This document shows, in pieces, positions 7,783 to 14,003 of a DNA stretch of 14,003 bases. Below the pieces are notes generated by a model. It had not been told where the DNA came from and ran no database searches. It worked only from the letters and a program-made list of their open reading frames with translations. Each line of letters opens with the position of its first letter. Position 1 is the first letter of the stretch. Source of the stretch: Planctomycetota bacterium (GTDB lineage: Bacteria > Planctomycetota > Phycisphaerae > Tepidisphaerales > Tepidisphaeraceae); the NCBI GenBank assembly GCA_029777755.1, contig JAKORQ010000040.1:1-14003 (forward strand), written 5' to 3'. The position numbers were made by a program, and so were the translations under genes.

Positions 7783-9021
7783 ATGATGCTGGGAAGAATC
7801 GTGCTGCTGCTGGCGATGGCCGGCGCCTGCTGGGGCCTGGCGGGGGAGTCGGTCATTGTGGAATTGTCCGCCACGCCGATTGCGTCCCCTGAGTTGATCT
7901 TCGCCGGCCCGGCGCGGCTGGCGGTAGGGTCGGCGGGCTGGATACCTCTGCCGGAGAAGGGCGTGAAGATTCCAGGCGAGCAGCAGAGCGGGCGCTTTAC
8001 CCTCGCCGGCGAGGAAGTCTTCATCACCTGGAGGGGCAATCGCGACTTTACGATCACCGCCGGCGGGAAGACTGTCGGACTGAGGGCCATCTCCCGCAGC
8101 TACGGGCTTCAGCCATCGACCGTAACTCTCTCCGACGGCCGGCATTACACACTTGCGTTTCCTGTCGCGCAGGTAGGCAGGACGCCCGAGGGTATCCAGG
8201 CAGTCATCTTCTATCGTGCCGGGGCGTCGCAGAATGGCCGGCTGGATGATGAGATCGTCTCCATCTACGACGCCAATACCGACGGAACGTACGAGCCTGT
8301 GAGGGACTCGTTTCGCGTCGGCGTGGCGGAGCGGCCGATGATATTTGCCCCGATCGCCGAGTACTTCGCGACTTCTCGAGGCATCTACAGGATTGATGAG
8401 ATTGCGGCCGACGGCTCGCGAGTGGTCTGCACTCGGCACGACGGCCCGGCGGGTAAGCTGGATATTCAGCACGCGTCGGGGCAGTCGGAGCTGAGTCTCA
8501 TCATCGTCTCCACGGATGGTACTATGAGCGCGGCCGCCACCGCCGGAAGCAAAGTTCGACCGCCGCTTCTTCTTTTGCCCGGCGAATATCACGTAAAGTA
8601 CGGCATCGTTGCGACGGTACCGCAGGGACGGGTGACGGCCGTGCTCCAGCCGGACAGCATCCAGCCGATCACCATCGAGGAAGGCAGCACCGCCCGGCTG
8701 GAACTTGGCCCGCCGTATCAACTGGGTTTTGAGGCGAGAAGTGACGGAATGCGTTTCACGCTCGATGCCGGCTCATTCAAGCTCACAGGACGCAGCGGCG
8801 AAACCTACATCAACTACCGCTGGGCGCAGCCGCCCGATGTCACCATCCACGGCGGCGGGCGCAGCCAGCGACTTGAGCGAGCGGAGCTTGAGGATGGCAT
8901 GATGCTCGACTACGAGGGCAAGGTTCCCGACGGCATGGGGCTGGCCGATCGCAAGGTGGTCATCACCGGCGTGGTGGAGGGGCTGGGGCCCGTGAAGGGA
9001 GAGGCGATGTTGAGGCAATAG
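7783..9021 (+). CDS. Secreted protein of unknown function with a DxNxDG calcium-binding-like loop
   Basis: I do not recognise a named family. The 412-aa product begins with a hydrophobic signal peptide (RIVLLLAMAGACWGLA), most likely cut near A20, so it is exported; AGAC is a poor lipobox. The rest appears to be beta-rich, with alternating hydrophobic residues and no catalytic motif I can name. Residues 163-175 contain D-A-N-T-D-G-T-Y-E-P-V-R-D, similar to a dockerin/EF-hand-type calcium loop (D163, N165, D167, D175), introduced by DDEIVSIY; I have the impression that similar segments occur in planctomycete exported proteins. A GGGAGG site lies 6 nt before the ATG at 7783 and 9 nt before the alternative ATG at 7786. 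It is a single-gene unit, convergent with purL. Confidence 0.78.
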   Translation: MMLGRIVLLLAMAGACWGLAGESVIVELSATPIASPELIFAGPARLAVGSAGWIPLPEKGVKIPGEQQSGRFTLAGEEVFITWRGNRDFTITAGGKTVGLRAISRSYGLQPSTVTLSDGRHYTLAFPVAQVGRTPEGIQAVIFYRAGASQNGRLDDEIVSIYDANTDGTYEPVRDSFRVGVAERPMIFAPIAEYFATSRGIYRIDEIAADGSRVVCTRHDGPAGKLDIQHASGQSELSLIIVSTDGTMSAAATAGSKVRPPLLLLPGEYHVKYGIVATVPQGRVTAVLQPDSIQPITIEEGSTARLELGPPYQLGFEARSDGMRFTLDAGSFKLTGRSGETYINYRWAQPPDVTIHGGGRSQRLERAELEDGMMLDYEGKVPDGMGLADRKVVITGVVEGLGPVKGEAMLRQ

Positions 9022-9171
9022 TGTGATTGCCGAGTTTCGATTTTCGATCTGGCACGCCCGTTAGGATCAGGTAAGGCGGGGCGTCCTCGCCCGCATCCGG
9101 CGACGCGTACTCCGATCCCTTGGAAAACGACGAGGCCTGGCAGCGCCTTGGCGGGATAAGCGAAATTGCGT

Positions 9172-9210
9172 GGAGGATTGCCTTGCCTCCCGCAGTTCCG
9201 GTGGAACTGC
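9172..9210. terminator. Paired hairpins, possible bidirectional terminator
   Basis: GGAGG (9172-9176) pairs with CCTCC (9186-9190). One base later GCAGTTCC (9192-9199) pairs perfectly with GGAACTGC (9203-9210) around a 3-nt GGT loop. The 8-bp stem is the strongest small hairpin in the window and stands between convergent genes. No U-tract follows on either strand, so termination would not be classical. Confidence 0.4.
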
Positions 9211-9247
9211 TCTACTGATCACTCCGCTCCAGCGGGCGTTTCCCCTT

Positions 9248-9263
9248 CGTCGCTCCGTCGCTC
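9248..9263. repeat. Tandem CGTCGCTC octamer
   Basis: Two perfect head-to-tail copies of CGTCGCTC (9248-9255, 9256-9263) are followed by a degenerate third (GTTGCTCG, 9264-9271), ending just before the purL stop. Confidence 0.5.
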
Positions 9264-9275
9264 GTTGCTCGGCCC

Positions 9276-12188
9276 TTACCAGTCCAGCGTTCCGCGCCAG
9301 GCCTTGGTCATCTCTTCCACGGAAACATCCCAAGTGATCTTGCCAGCGCGGACGATCTGGAAGCGGGGCAGGTGCTGTACCACGCCGATGTTGACCACGT
9401 CCGCCACGCTGTCGAACAGCTTGCGGATCTCTTCCATCTTCAGCGGGTCGGACAGTTCGACCAGGTATTGGCCCGGCTTCTCCACGAAGGCCGGCTGGTA
9501 ATCGAATGCCTCCTCGGCGAATGACAGTCCCAAGCCGGAAGCGATGCACATCTCGGCCGCGGCCGTGATCACACCGCCGTCGGAAACATCGTGCACGGAC
9601 ACCACCAGCTTGCGGCGAATGGCCTCGGCCATCAGTCGATGCGTCTGCGCCAGGTAGGTCAGGTCGCGGCTGTTGCGGGCGGCGATCAGCGTCACCATGT
9701 TGCGATGGCTCTTGAAGTCCATCGTCAGGCAGTTGCGGATGTCATCGATCACGCCGATGGCGCTGATGAGCAGCGTGTTGGGGATCTTGATGACTTCTCC
9801 GGTCTCCTGGTTGGTGAACTGGTTGTGCAGTGAGTCCTTACCGCTGATGAACGGGATGCCATATGCCTTCGCGGCATCGTGGCAGGCCTCGCAGGTGCGC
9901 ACCAGCTCGCCCATGCTCTCGGGAGAATCGACGCTGGGCCAGCAGAAGTTGTCGAGGATCGCCATCTTTTCCGGGTCAGCGCCCACGGCCACCGCATTGC
10001 GGATCGCCTCATCAATGGCGGCGACGCCCATGTCGTAAGGATCGCCGACATGCGGCGCCAGGCCGCAGGCGATGGTGACGCCCCTGTGGCTCTTCAGTTT
10101 GGGGCGGATGACGGCCGCATCGGATGGCCCAATCTGCTTTGGCCCGATTAAGGGCTTGATGGTGCTGCCACCCTGCACCTCGTGGTCGTACTGGCGGATG
10201 ATCCAGTGCTTGCTGGCGATATTGGGGTGTGAGAGCGCCCCCAGCAACTTTTCCTTCGGGCTGGTGGCGCCGGCGAAGCGTGCCCAGTTGGCGGTGCTGT
10301 AGGTGGGCTTGGCCGTCCGGCGAGCCTCGGGGCTCTTCTCGACGACCACCGCCTTGCGGGTCGGCATGGGGATGCCGTTGTGCAGGAACTCCATCGACAG
10401 TCGGCCGACCTCGTTGCCCTGGAACTTGAGGATCAGCTCGGCATTCTCGGTGCCGAAGTGGCCGATAACCGTCGCCTCGACGTTCTCGCTCTCGGCCAGC
10501 TTGAGCAGTTCCTGCACCTTGTCCTGCGGCGCGGCCACCACCATGCGCTCCTGCGCCTCGGAGATCCAGATCTCGTCGTAGCGCAGGCCGGCATACTTGA
10601 GCGGGACCCTGTCCAGCTCGACGTAAGCACCGGTCTTCTCGCCCATCTCGCCCACGGCAGATGAAAGCCCGCCAGCGCCGCAGTCGGTGCAGGCGGTGAA
10701 GAGATTGCGATCGCGGGCGGCCAGTATCACGTCCGTCACCTTCTTCTCGGTGATGGCGTTGCCGATCTGCACCGCGTGAGAGAACTCATCCACGTGCGTG
10801 TCGGTAAGCTCGGCCGAGGAGAATGTCGCGCCGTGGATGCCATCGCGGCCGGTGCGACCGCCGATAACCACGATGGCGTCGCCAGCCTGTGCCTGCTTAT
10901 TGATCTTGTCGCGCGGGATGATGCCCACGCAGCCGCAGAAGACCAGCGGGTTACCGATGTAGCGATCGTCAAAGTAGACCGCGCCATTGAGCGTGGGAAT
11001 GCCCATGCGGTTGCCGTAATCGCGCACGCCGGCGACCACCTGCTGCAGGATCCGGCGGGGATGAATGATGCCCCTCGGCAGAGATTTCCTGCCCTGTGCC
11101 TTTGTCTGCTCGTTCGACTCCGAGCCGTTGGAACCAACCTGCCAGTTATCCGGGTAGGCCACGCAGAAGACATCGGTATTGGCCACGGGGCGGGCGGCCA
11201 GCCCGGTACCCAGTACGTCGCGGATCACGCCGCCGGCGCCGGTGGCGCTGCCGCCGTAAGGCTCGATGGCCGAGGGGTGGTTGTGCGTCTCCACCTTGAA
11301 GCAAACTGCGTCGGTATCGTCGAAGGCGATCACGCCGGCGTTGTCCTTGAACACCGACAGGCAGAACTGCTCCTTGCCCGACTTGATCAGCTCCTGCGTG
11401 CTCTTGAAGATCGTGTCCCTGATCAGGTTGCCATACTTGCGCTCGCCGATCTTTCGCCCGGCCTCGTCGCGCACCTCAACCTCGACGGAACTTTTAAGCG
11501 TCTTGTGTACGCAGTGCTCCGACCAGGTCTGGGCGAGCGTCTCCAGTTCGATGTCGGTAGGCTCCCGGCCAACCGAGCGGTAATAGTCCTGGATCGCCTT
11601 CATCTCCTCCAGCGACAGGAACAGATGCTTCTCGCGGCTGAACACGCGGAGCTGTTCATCGTTCAGATCGCGGATCGGCACATGGATAAGGTTGAAGGTG
11701 TACGGCCGGCCCTGGGAAAACTCCGAGGGAAGGTAGGCGTCGAAATGGATCGACTCGATCACACCGTTGGCGAGGATTCGCGTGGCGATCCGCTCAAGGA
11801 TCTCCTTGTCGAGCTTGGACTCAAACAGGTACACCCGCCCGGTGCGCACTTCGTTGACGGCGATTCCCAGGTCGCGGATGGCCATCTCAGTGGAAGCGGC
11901 CACCGGGTCCATCACGCCAGGCTTGAGGTGGACCTCGATCCGGCTTCCGGCGTCGGCCGGGGCTGCGGTAACGATTTCAGCTTTCTCGACGACCGGGTCG
12001 GCCAGCAGGACATCGGCGATTTTCTGGATATGCTCGCGCGGGGCATGGGAGTCGATGAAGAAGACTCGTCGGGTGGAGACTTTGCCCACCTCAACGCCGA
12101 ACTCGGCTATCTGCCGGCGAACGGCCTCGCCGGAATGGTCAGAGGTAGTGGCGATCTGAGCAGGAAAAACGTCGATGCGGTAGATCAT
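9276..12188 (-). CDS. purL: Phosphoribosylformylglycinamidine (FGAM) synthase PurL with two N-terminal PurS-like domains
   Basis: This 970-aa cytoplasmic enzyme catalyses the ATP-dependent conversion of FGAR to FGAM in purine synthesis. The synthase part (about 170-970) shows TWSEHCVHKT (221-230), VETHNHPS (299-306) followed by a Gly-rich loop, FTACTDCGAGGLSSA, WISEAQERMVVA, FISGKDSLHNQF and VHDVSDGG. It is longer than small PurL (about 740 aa) and shorter than the roughly 1300-aa large form because it lacks the C-terminal glutaminase, so PurQ must come from elsewhere. The N terminus has two PurS-like units: 1-76 (degenerate) and about 82-160, the latter with HLKPGVMDPVA, VNEVRTGRVY and ILANGVIESI, closely resembling free PurS. 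The start is the first ATG of the frame and begins the first PurS strand. No Shine-Dalgarno site precedes it; a TAAAAT hexamer lies 8 nt upstream. Confidence 0.96.
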   Translation of the reverse strand: MIYRIDVFPAQIATTSDHSGEAVRRQIAEFGVEVGKVSTRRVFFIDSHAPREHIQKIADVLLADPVVEKAEIVTAAPADAGSRIEVHLKPGVMDPVAASTEMAIRDLGIAVNEVRTGRVYLFESKLDKEILERIATRILANGVIESIHFDAYLPSEFSQGRPYTFNLIHVPIRDLNDEQLRVFSREKHLFLSLEEMKAIQDYYRSVGREPTDIELETLAQTWSEHCVHKTLKSSVEVEVRDEAGRKIGERKYGNLIRDTIFKSTQELIKSGKEQFCLSVFKDNAGVIAFDDTDAVCFKVETHNHPSAIEPYGGSATGAGGVIRDVLGTGLAARPVANTDVFCVAYPDNWQVGSNGSESNEQTKAQGRKSLPRGIIHPRRILQQVVAGVRDYGNRMGIPTLNGAVYFDDRYIGNPLVFCGCVGIIPRDKINKQAQAGDAIVVIGGRTGRDGIHGATFSSAELTDTHVDEFSHAVQIGNAITEKKVTDVILAARDRNLFTACTDCGAGGLSSAVGEMGEKTGAYVELDRVPLKYAGLRYDEIWISEAQERMVVAAPQDKVQELLKLAESENVEATVIGHFGTENAELILKFQGNEVGRLSMEFLHNGIPMPTRKAVVVEKSPEARRTAKPTYSTANWARFAGATSPKEKLLGALSHPNIASKHWIIRQYDHEVQGGSTIKPLIGPKQIGPSDAAVIRPKLKSHRGVTIACGLAPHVGDPYDMGVAAIDEAIRNAVAVGADPEKMAILDNFCWPSVDSPESMGELVRTCEACHDAAKAYGIPFISGKDSLHNQFTNQETGEVIKIPNTLLISAIGVIDDIRNCLTMDFKSHRNMVTLIAARNSRDLTYLAQTHRLMAEAIRRKLVVSVHDVSDGGVITAAAEMCIASGLGLSFAEEAFDYQPAFVEKPGQYLVELSDPLKMEEIRKLFDSVADVVNIGVVQHLPRFQIVRAGKITWDVSVEEMTKAWRGTLDW

Positions 12189-12196
12189 GGGTCAGG

Positions 12197-12224
12197 ATTT
12201 TAGTGAGAATTAGTCGATTGAGAA
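12197..12224 (-). promoter_or_regulatory. Candidate purL promoter with leaderless geometry
   Basis: On the minus strand TTCTCA (12219-12224, 4/6) and TAAAAT (12197-12202, 5/6) are 16 bp apart. The -10-like hexamer ends 8 nt before the purL ATG, so the transcript would begin at or within a base or two of the start codon. This agrees with the absence of a ribosome binding site. Confidence 0.42.
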
Positions 12225-12305
12225 GGAGGGCAGCGGGTAGTCGGGCAAATAGCGTGACAGACGCCTGAAATGGAGCTGTCATCAGGGAGTTGCACGGCTA
12301 GATTT

Positions 12306-12325
12306 GCTCATCACAAGTGATGTGC
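12306..12325. promoter_or_regulatory. 20-bp near-perfect palindrome upstream of purL (operator candidate)
   Basis: CATCAC (12309-12314) and GTGATG (12317-12322) flank a 2-bp AA spacer. GC/GC pairs continue outside a single T-T mismatch, giving 8 of 9 paired positions over 20 bp. It lies about 120 bp upstream of the purL ATG and about 60 bp downstream of the capA-like stop. It does not resemble the enterobacterial PurR box. The regulator is unknown. Confidence 0.4.
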
Positions 12326-12387
12326 ATGACGCGACTTGCACGCATGTATCGCTTCCGTTCGGTTCAGGGGATGGCGAGGACCGTAAC

Positions 12388-13593
12388 TTACGTCTGCGGC
12401 TTTGTTGGGGTACGCCTCTCCATCGCATAGTGTGGCCGATGCAGGGGATCGACAGCGTTCGCCTGCCGCTGCCAGTTTTCCTTAACCGCCTCCAGCACTT
12501 CCTCCACCCAGTTGCGGTTTTCCTGCACCAGCAGCAGTCGTCCGAGAATGTCCTCGAGTAGATCTTCTACCGATGCCTTCCTGGCTTCGTTCAGCTTCCA
12601 TGCCAAGTGCTTGAGGGCGATCTGCCGCCAGTTGCGCTTGACCAGCTCATCGTCGGCTGCCATGCGGTCCAGCTCATCCAGGTATTGCAGCATCTGTTGT
12701 TTCTGCTGACCTTCCATCGGCCTCGGCCGCTCTTCCGGGGCGGGATCGATGACATACGGAACTCGCCTGACGTTTCCCACGCATCCTCGCTGCACTTCCG
12801 CCAGCAGCACGAACGACTGCGCGGTGTGCGGAAGGTGGTTGCGCATGTAGTCCCAGCTATGGGCGTTGAAGACGAAGTTGCCCAGCGAGTAGACCACCAG
12901 CGATTCGCCGATGCGCTCCATTCCCTGCGGCACGTGCGGATGATGGCCGAGCACCAGCGTCGCGCCGGCTCGGGCCGCCTCACGCATGATCTGTCGGCGG
13001 GGCACAGATGGTGTCTGCATGAACTCCAGGTCGGCATGGATTGAAACTACCAGCACATCCACATCGCGGCGGTGTCTCTCGATGTCGGCCAGCACGTTCT
13101 CGCGCGTGTAGTAGGCATGGCACGGGCCGGCCGTTCCCAGCGTGTAGTTGCCATCCTCGCAGTAGCAGAGGAAGCCAAAGGTCAGCCCGTTCTTCTCGAT
13201 CACGCGCAATTGTCGGGCCTCTTCCTGCGTGGCCCCGACGCCGGCCGTCGCCACGCCGGCCTGCTCGATCACCTGCCTCGTGTGAAACATGCCGCAACTG
13301 CCGGCATCGAGTATGTGATTCTGCGCCAGATTGACGATATCAAACCCGGCCTTCTTCAGCGCCCCCGAAGACTCGTACCGACTTACCAGCCCTCGGGGAT
13401 CGATCTGCTGCTCGGGATACGCAGGTGGCAGGATGACCGATTCCATGTTGCCAAAAAGCAGGTCGGCTTCCTGCAGGACATCGCGCATCTTCTCAAACGG
13501 CCAGTCGTCGCCATATTTCTGCAGCCACTGATCGCCCGGCCGGCCGAGGTTGATATCCCCAACAGCGCCGAAGATTACCTGATCATGTGCCAT
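12388..13593 (-). CDS. CapA-family (PGA_cap) metallophosphoesterase-fold protein
   Basis: This 401-aa protein matches the CapA/PgsA poly-gamma-glutamate capsule synthesis family, which has a calcineurin-like metal site. Visible motifs are GAVGDINLG (D13), FGNMESV (N49, E51), NLAQNHILDAG (N92, H93), SIHADLE (H186, E190), VLGHHPHVPQG (H217, H218, H220) and VYSLGNFVF (234-242). The domain covers about 5-265. The remaining 120 residues are charged and probably helical (QQKQQMLQYLDELDRM, VEDLLEDILGRLL), with no domain I recognise. Classical CapA proteins are membrane-anchored or exported; this one has no signal peptide or membrane segment, so it looks cytoplasmic and may not act in capsule synthesis. 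GGGAGG lies 8 nt before the ATG. It begins 30 bp after the stop of the CBM9-like gene and is probably co-transcribed with it. Confidence 0.88.
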   Translation of the reverse strand: MAHDQVIFGAVGDINLGRPGDQWLQKYGDDWPFEKMRDVLQEADLLFGNMESVILPPAYPEQQIDPRGLVSRYESSGALKKAGFDIVNLAQNHILDAGSCGMFHTRQVIEQAGVATAGVGATQEEARQLRVIEKNGLTFGFLCYCEDGNYTLGTAGPCHAYYTRENVLADIERHRRDVDVLVVSIHADLEFMQTPSVPRRQIMREAARAGATLVLGHHPHVPQGMERIGESLVVYSLGNFVFNAHSWDYMRNHLPHTAQSFVLLAEVQRGCVGNVRRVPYVIDPAPEERPRPMEGQQKQQMLQYLDELDRMAADDELVKRNWRQIALKHLAWKLNEARKASVEDLLEDILGRLLLVQENRNWVEEVLEAVKENWQRQANAVDPLHRPHYAMERRTPTKPQT

Positions 13594-13623
13594 ATCGGAT
13601 GCCTCCCTGTTCGCCGTGCTCGT

Positions 13624-14003
13624 TTACTTGACGAACACCGCTTTGCCCCAGGCACCGCGTTCCTTGCGAGCGGTACCGTTCCAGGCGATGGCACGTCGGC
13701 CGCCGCCGGTTCCATCATTGATCACGATGTCGAAGAGAATCTCCTTGACAGGAGTCGGTACGAAGCCCAGCGCCTCAAACGGGATGGCCGCCTCCATGGC
13801 GTAGGTGTTTGCGTCCACCCCTGGGACGACGCGCATCTGGAGCTCATAGCTCCTTGGCGCATTGCCGACGTAGTACGCGGCCAGGTCTCCCTCAACATTC
13901 GCTGCCCGGAGGATCAGTTGCCGATCCCCAAACTGTAGCAGTCCGCCTTCATCCAGATTCTCTGCGCCGGTAAACAGCTCGATGCAGTCGCTGGCCCACA
14001 TCC
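13624..14003 (-). CDS. CBM9/DOMON-like carbohydrate-binding protein, C-terminal part (cut by window edge)
   Basis: The reading frame enters from the right edge and ends at 13624; the gene's start lies outside the window. The visible part, at least 125 aa, carries features of a family 9 carbohydrate-binding or DOMON-like beta-sandwich: WASDCIELFTG near its start, YAMEAAIPFEALG, ILFDIVINDG and AIAWNG near the end. The Met at 14001 falls inside the domain and is unlikely to be the true start. The full protein may include a catalytic or signal region upstream. It resembles the lipoprotein at 2773-3567 in fold but is not an obvious close copy. The capA-like gene follows 30 bp later. Confidence 0.75.
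   Translation of the reverse strand, partial: MWASDCIELFTGAENLDEGGLLQFGDRQLILRAANVEGDLAAYYVGNAPRSYELQMRVVPGVDANTYAMEAAIPFEALGFVPTPVKEILFDIVINDGTGGGRRAIAWNGTARKERGAWGKAVFVK

Larger units (their letters stand above)
9022..9275. other. Non-coding convergent region between the secreted protein gene and purL
   Basis: These 254 bp lie between two stop codons facing each other. They hold a TTTCGA direct repeat (9035-9040, 9042-9047), a GC-rich GCGGG/CCCGC inverted pair around 9075-9093, two adjacent hairpins (9172-9210) and a tandem CGTCGCTC repeat (9248-9263). No ORF here has a start site or recognisable protein. The hairpin and repeat content suggests a terminator region or a remnant of a dispersed repeat. 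Confidence 0.5.

Noticed and set aside
7693..8721. 342-aa minus-strand frame opposite the secreted orphan
   Set aside because: Arg- and Pro-rich shadow composition. The plus-strand frame has a signal peptide and a strong ribosome binding site.
9067..9549. 160-aa minus-strand frame across the purL end and the intergenic region
   Set aside because: It is an out-of-frame shadow of the purL 3' end running into the repeat-like spacer, with Arg-rich low-complexity content.
10776..12203. 475-aa open frame on the plus strand opposite purL
   Set aside because: It is an antisense shadow of conserved PurL codons, with no recognisable domain or ribosome binding site.

Overview
The window is GC-rich (roughly 60% by eye) and gene-dense, with 11 protein-coding genes, no RNA genes, no insertion sequences and no CRISPR array. 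The gene content points to a free-living heterotroph. It includes a KDG-kinase-like PfkB sugar kinase, CBM9-like secreted proteins, a TIM-barrel isomerase/epimerase, an HGGGW esterase, a Big_5 + DUF4019 exported protein, and a PurL carrying two PurS-like domains at its N terminus. This mix, with weak or absent Shine-Dalgarno sites on some genes, fits Planctomycetota (perhaps Phycisphaerae-like) or a neighbouring PVC lineage. That placement is inference from gene content, not a database result.

Layout. (1) 1-2705, minus strand: an alkaline-phosphatase-superfamily enzyme followed by a PfkB sugar kinase. (2) 2773-6727, plus strand, diverging from the first block: a compact four-gene cluster with gaps of 32, 63 and 8 bp. 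It encodes a CBM9-like lipoprotein, an amidohydrolase, a sugar isomerase/epimerase-like protein and a membrane-anchored alpha/beta hydrolase. The two blocks share a 67-bp divergent promoter region with a 6-8-6 inverted repeat, and together they look like a carbohydrate or uronate-related catabolic locus of unknown substrate. (3) 6728-7546, minus strand: an exported Big_5 + DUF4019 protein whose stop codon abuts the esterase stop within one TGATCA. (4) 7783-9021, plus strand: a secreted protein I do not recognise, expressed away from gene 3 across a 236-bp intergenic region with a candidate promoter, three TGTCGC repeats and two leader hairpins. (5) 9022-9275: a non-coding convergent region with strong hairpins and short tandem repeats. 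(6) 9276-12188, minus strand: PurS-PurS-PurL (FGAM synthase). (7) 12388 to the right edge, minus strand: a CapA-type metallophosphoesterase-like protein, preceded by the C-terminal end of a second CBM9-like protein that runs off the window.

How the genes may work together. The lipoprotein could hold or sense a glycan at the surface, and the esterase could remove acyl groups. The amidohydrolase and the isomerase-fold protein would rearrange a sugar or sugar acid, and the kinase would phosphorylate a KDG-like product for entry into central metabolism. The exact substrate cannot be read from the sequence. purL is a housekeeping purine gene; its glutaminase partner PurQ is not in the window.

The observations most worth following are the tandem PurS-like N terminus of PurL, the two genes (purL and the phosphatase) that lack a Shine-Dalgarno site and have a -10-like hexamer 7-8 nt before the ATG (candidate leaderless transcripts), the four-gene sugar cluster, and the isomerase-fold protein in which a usual metal-ligand Glu appears to be Ala.
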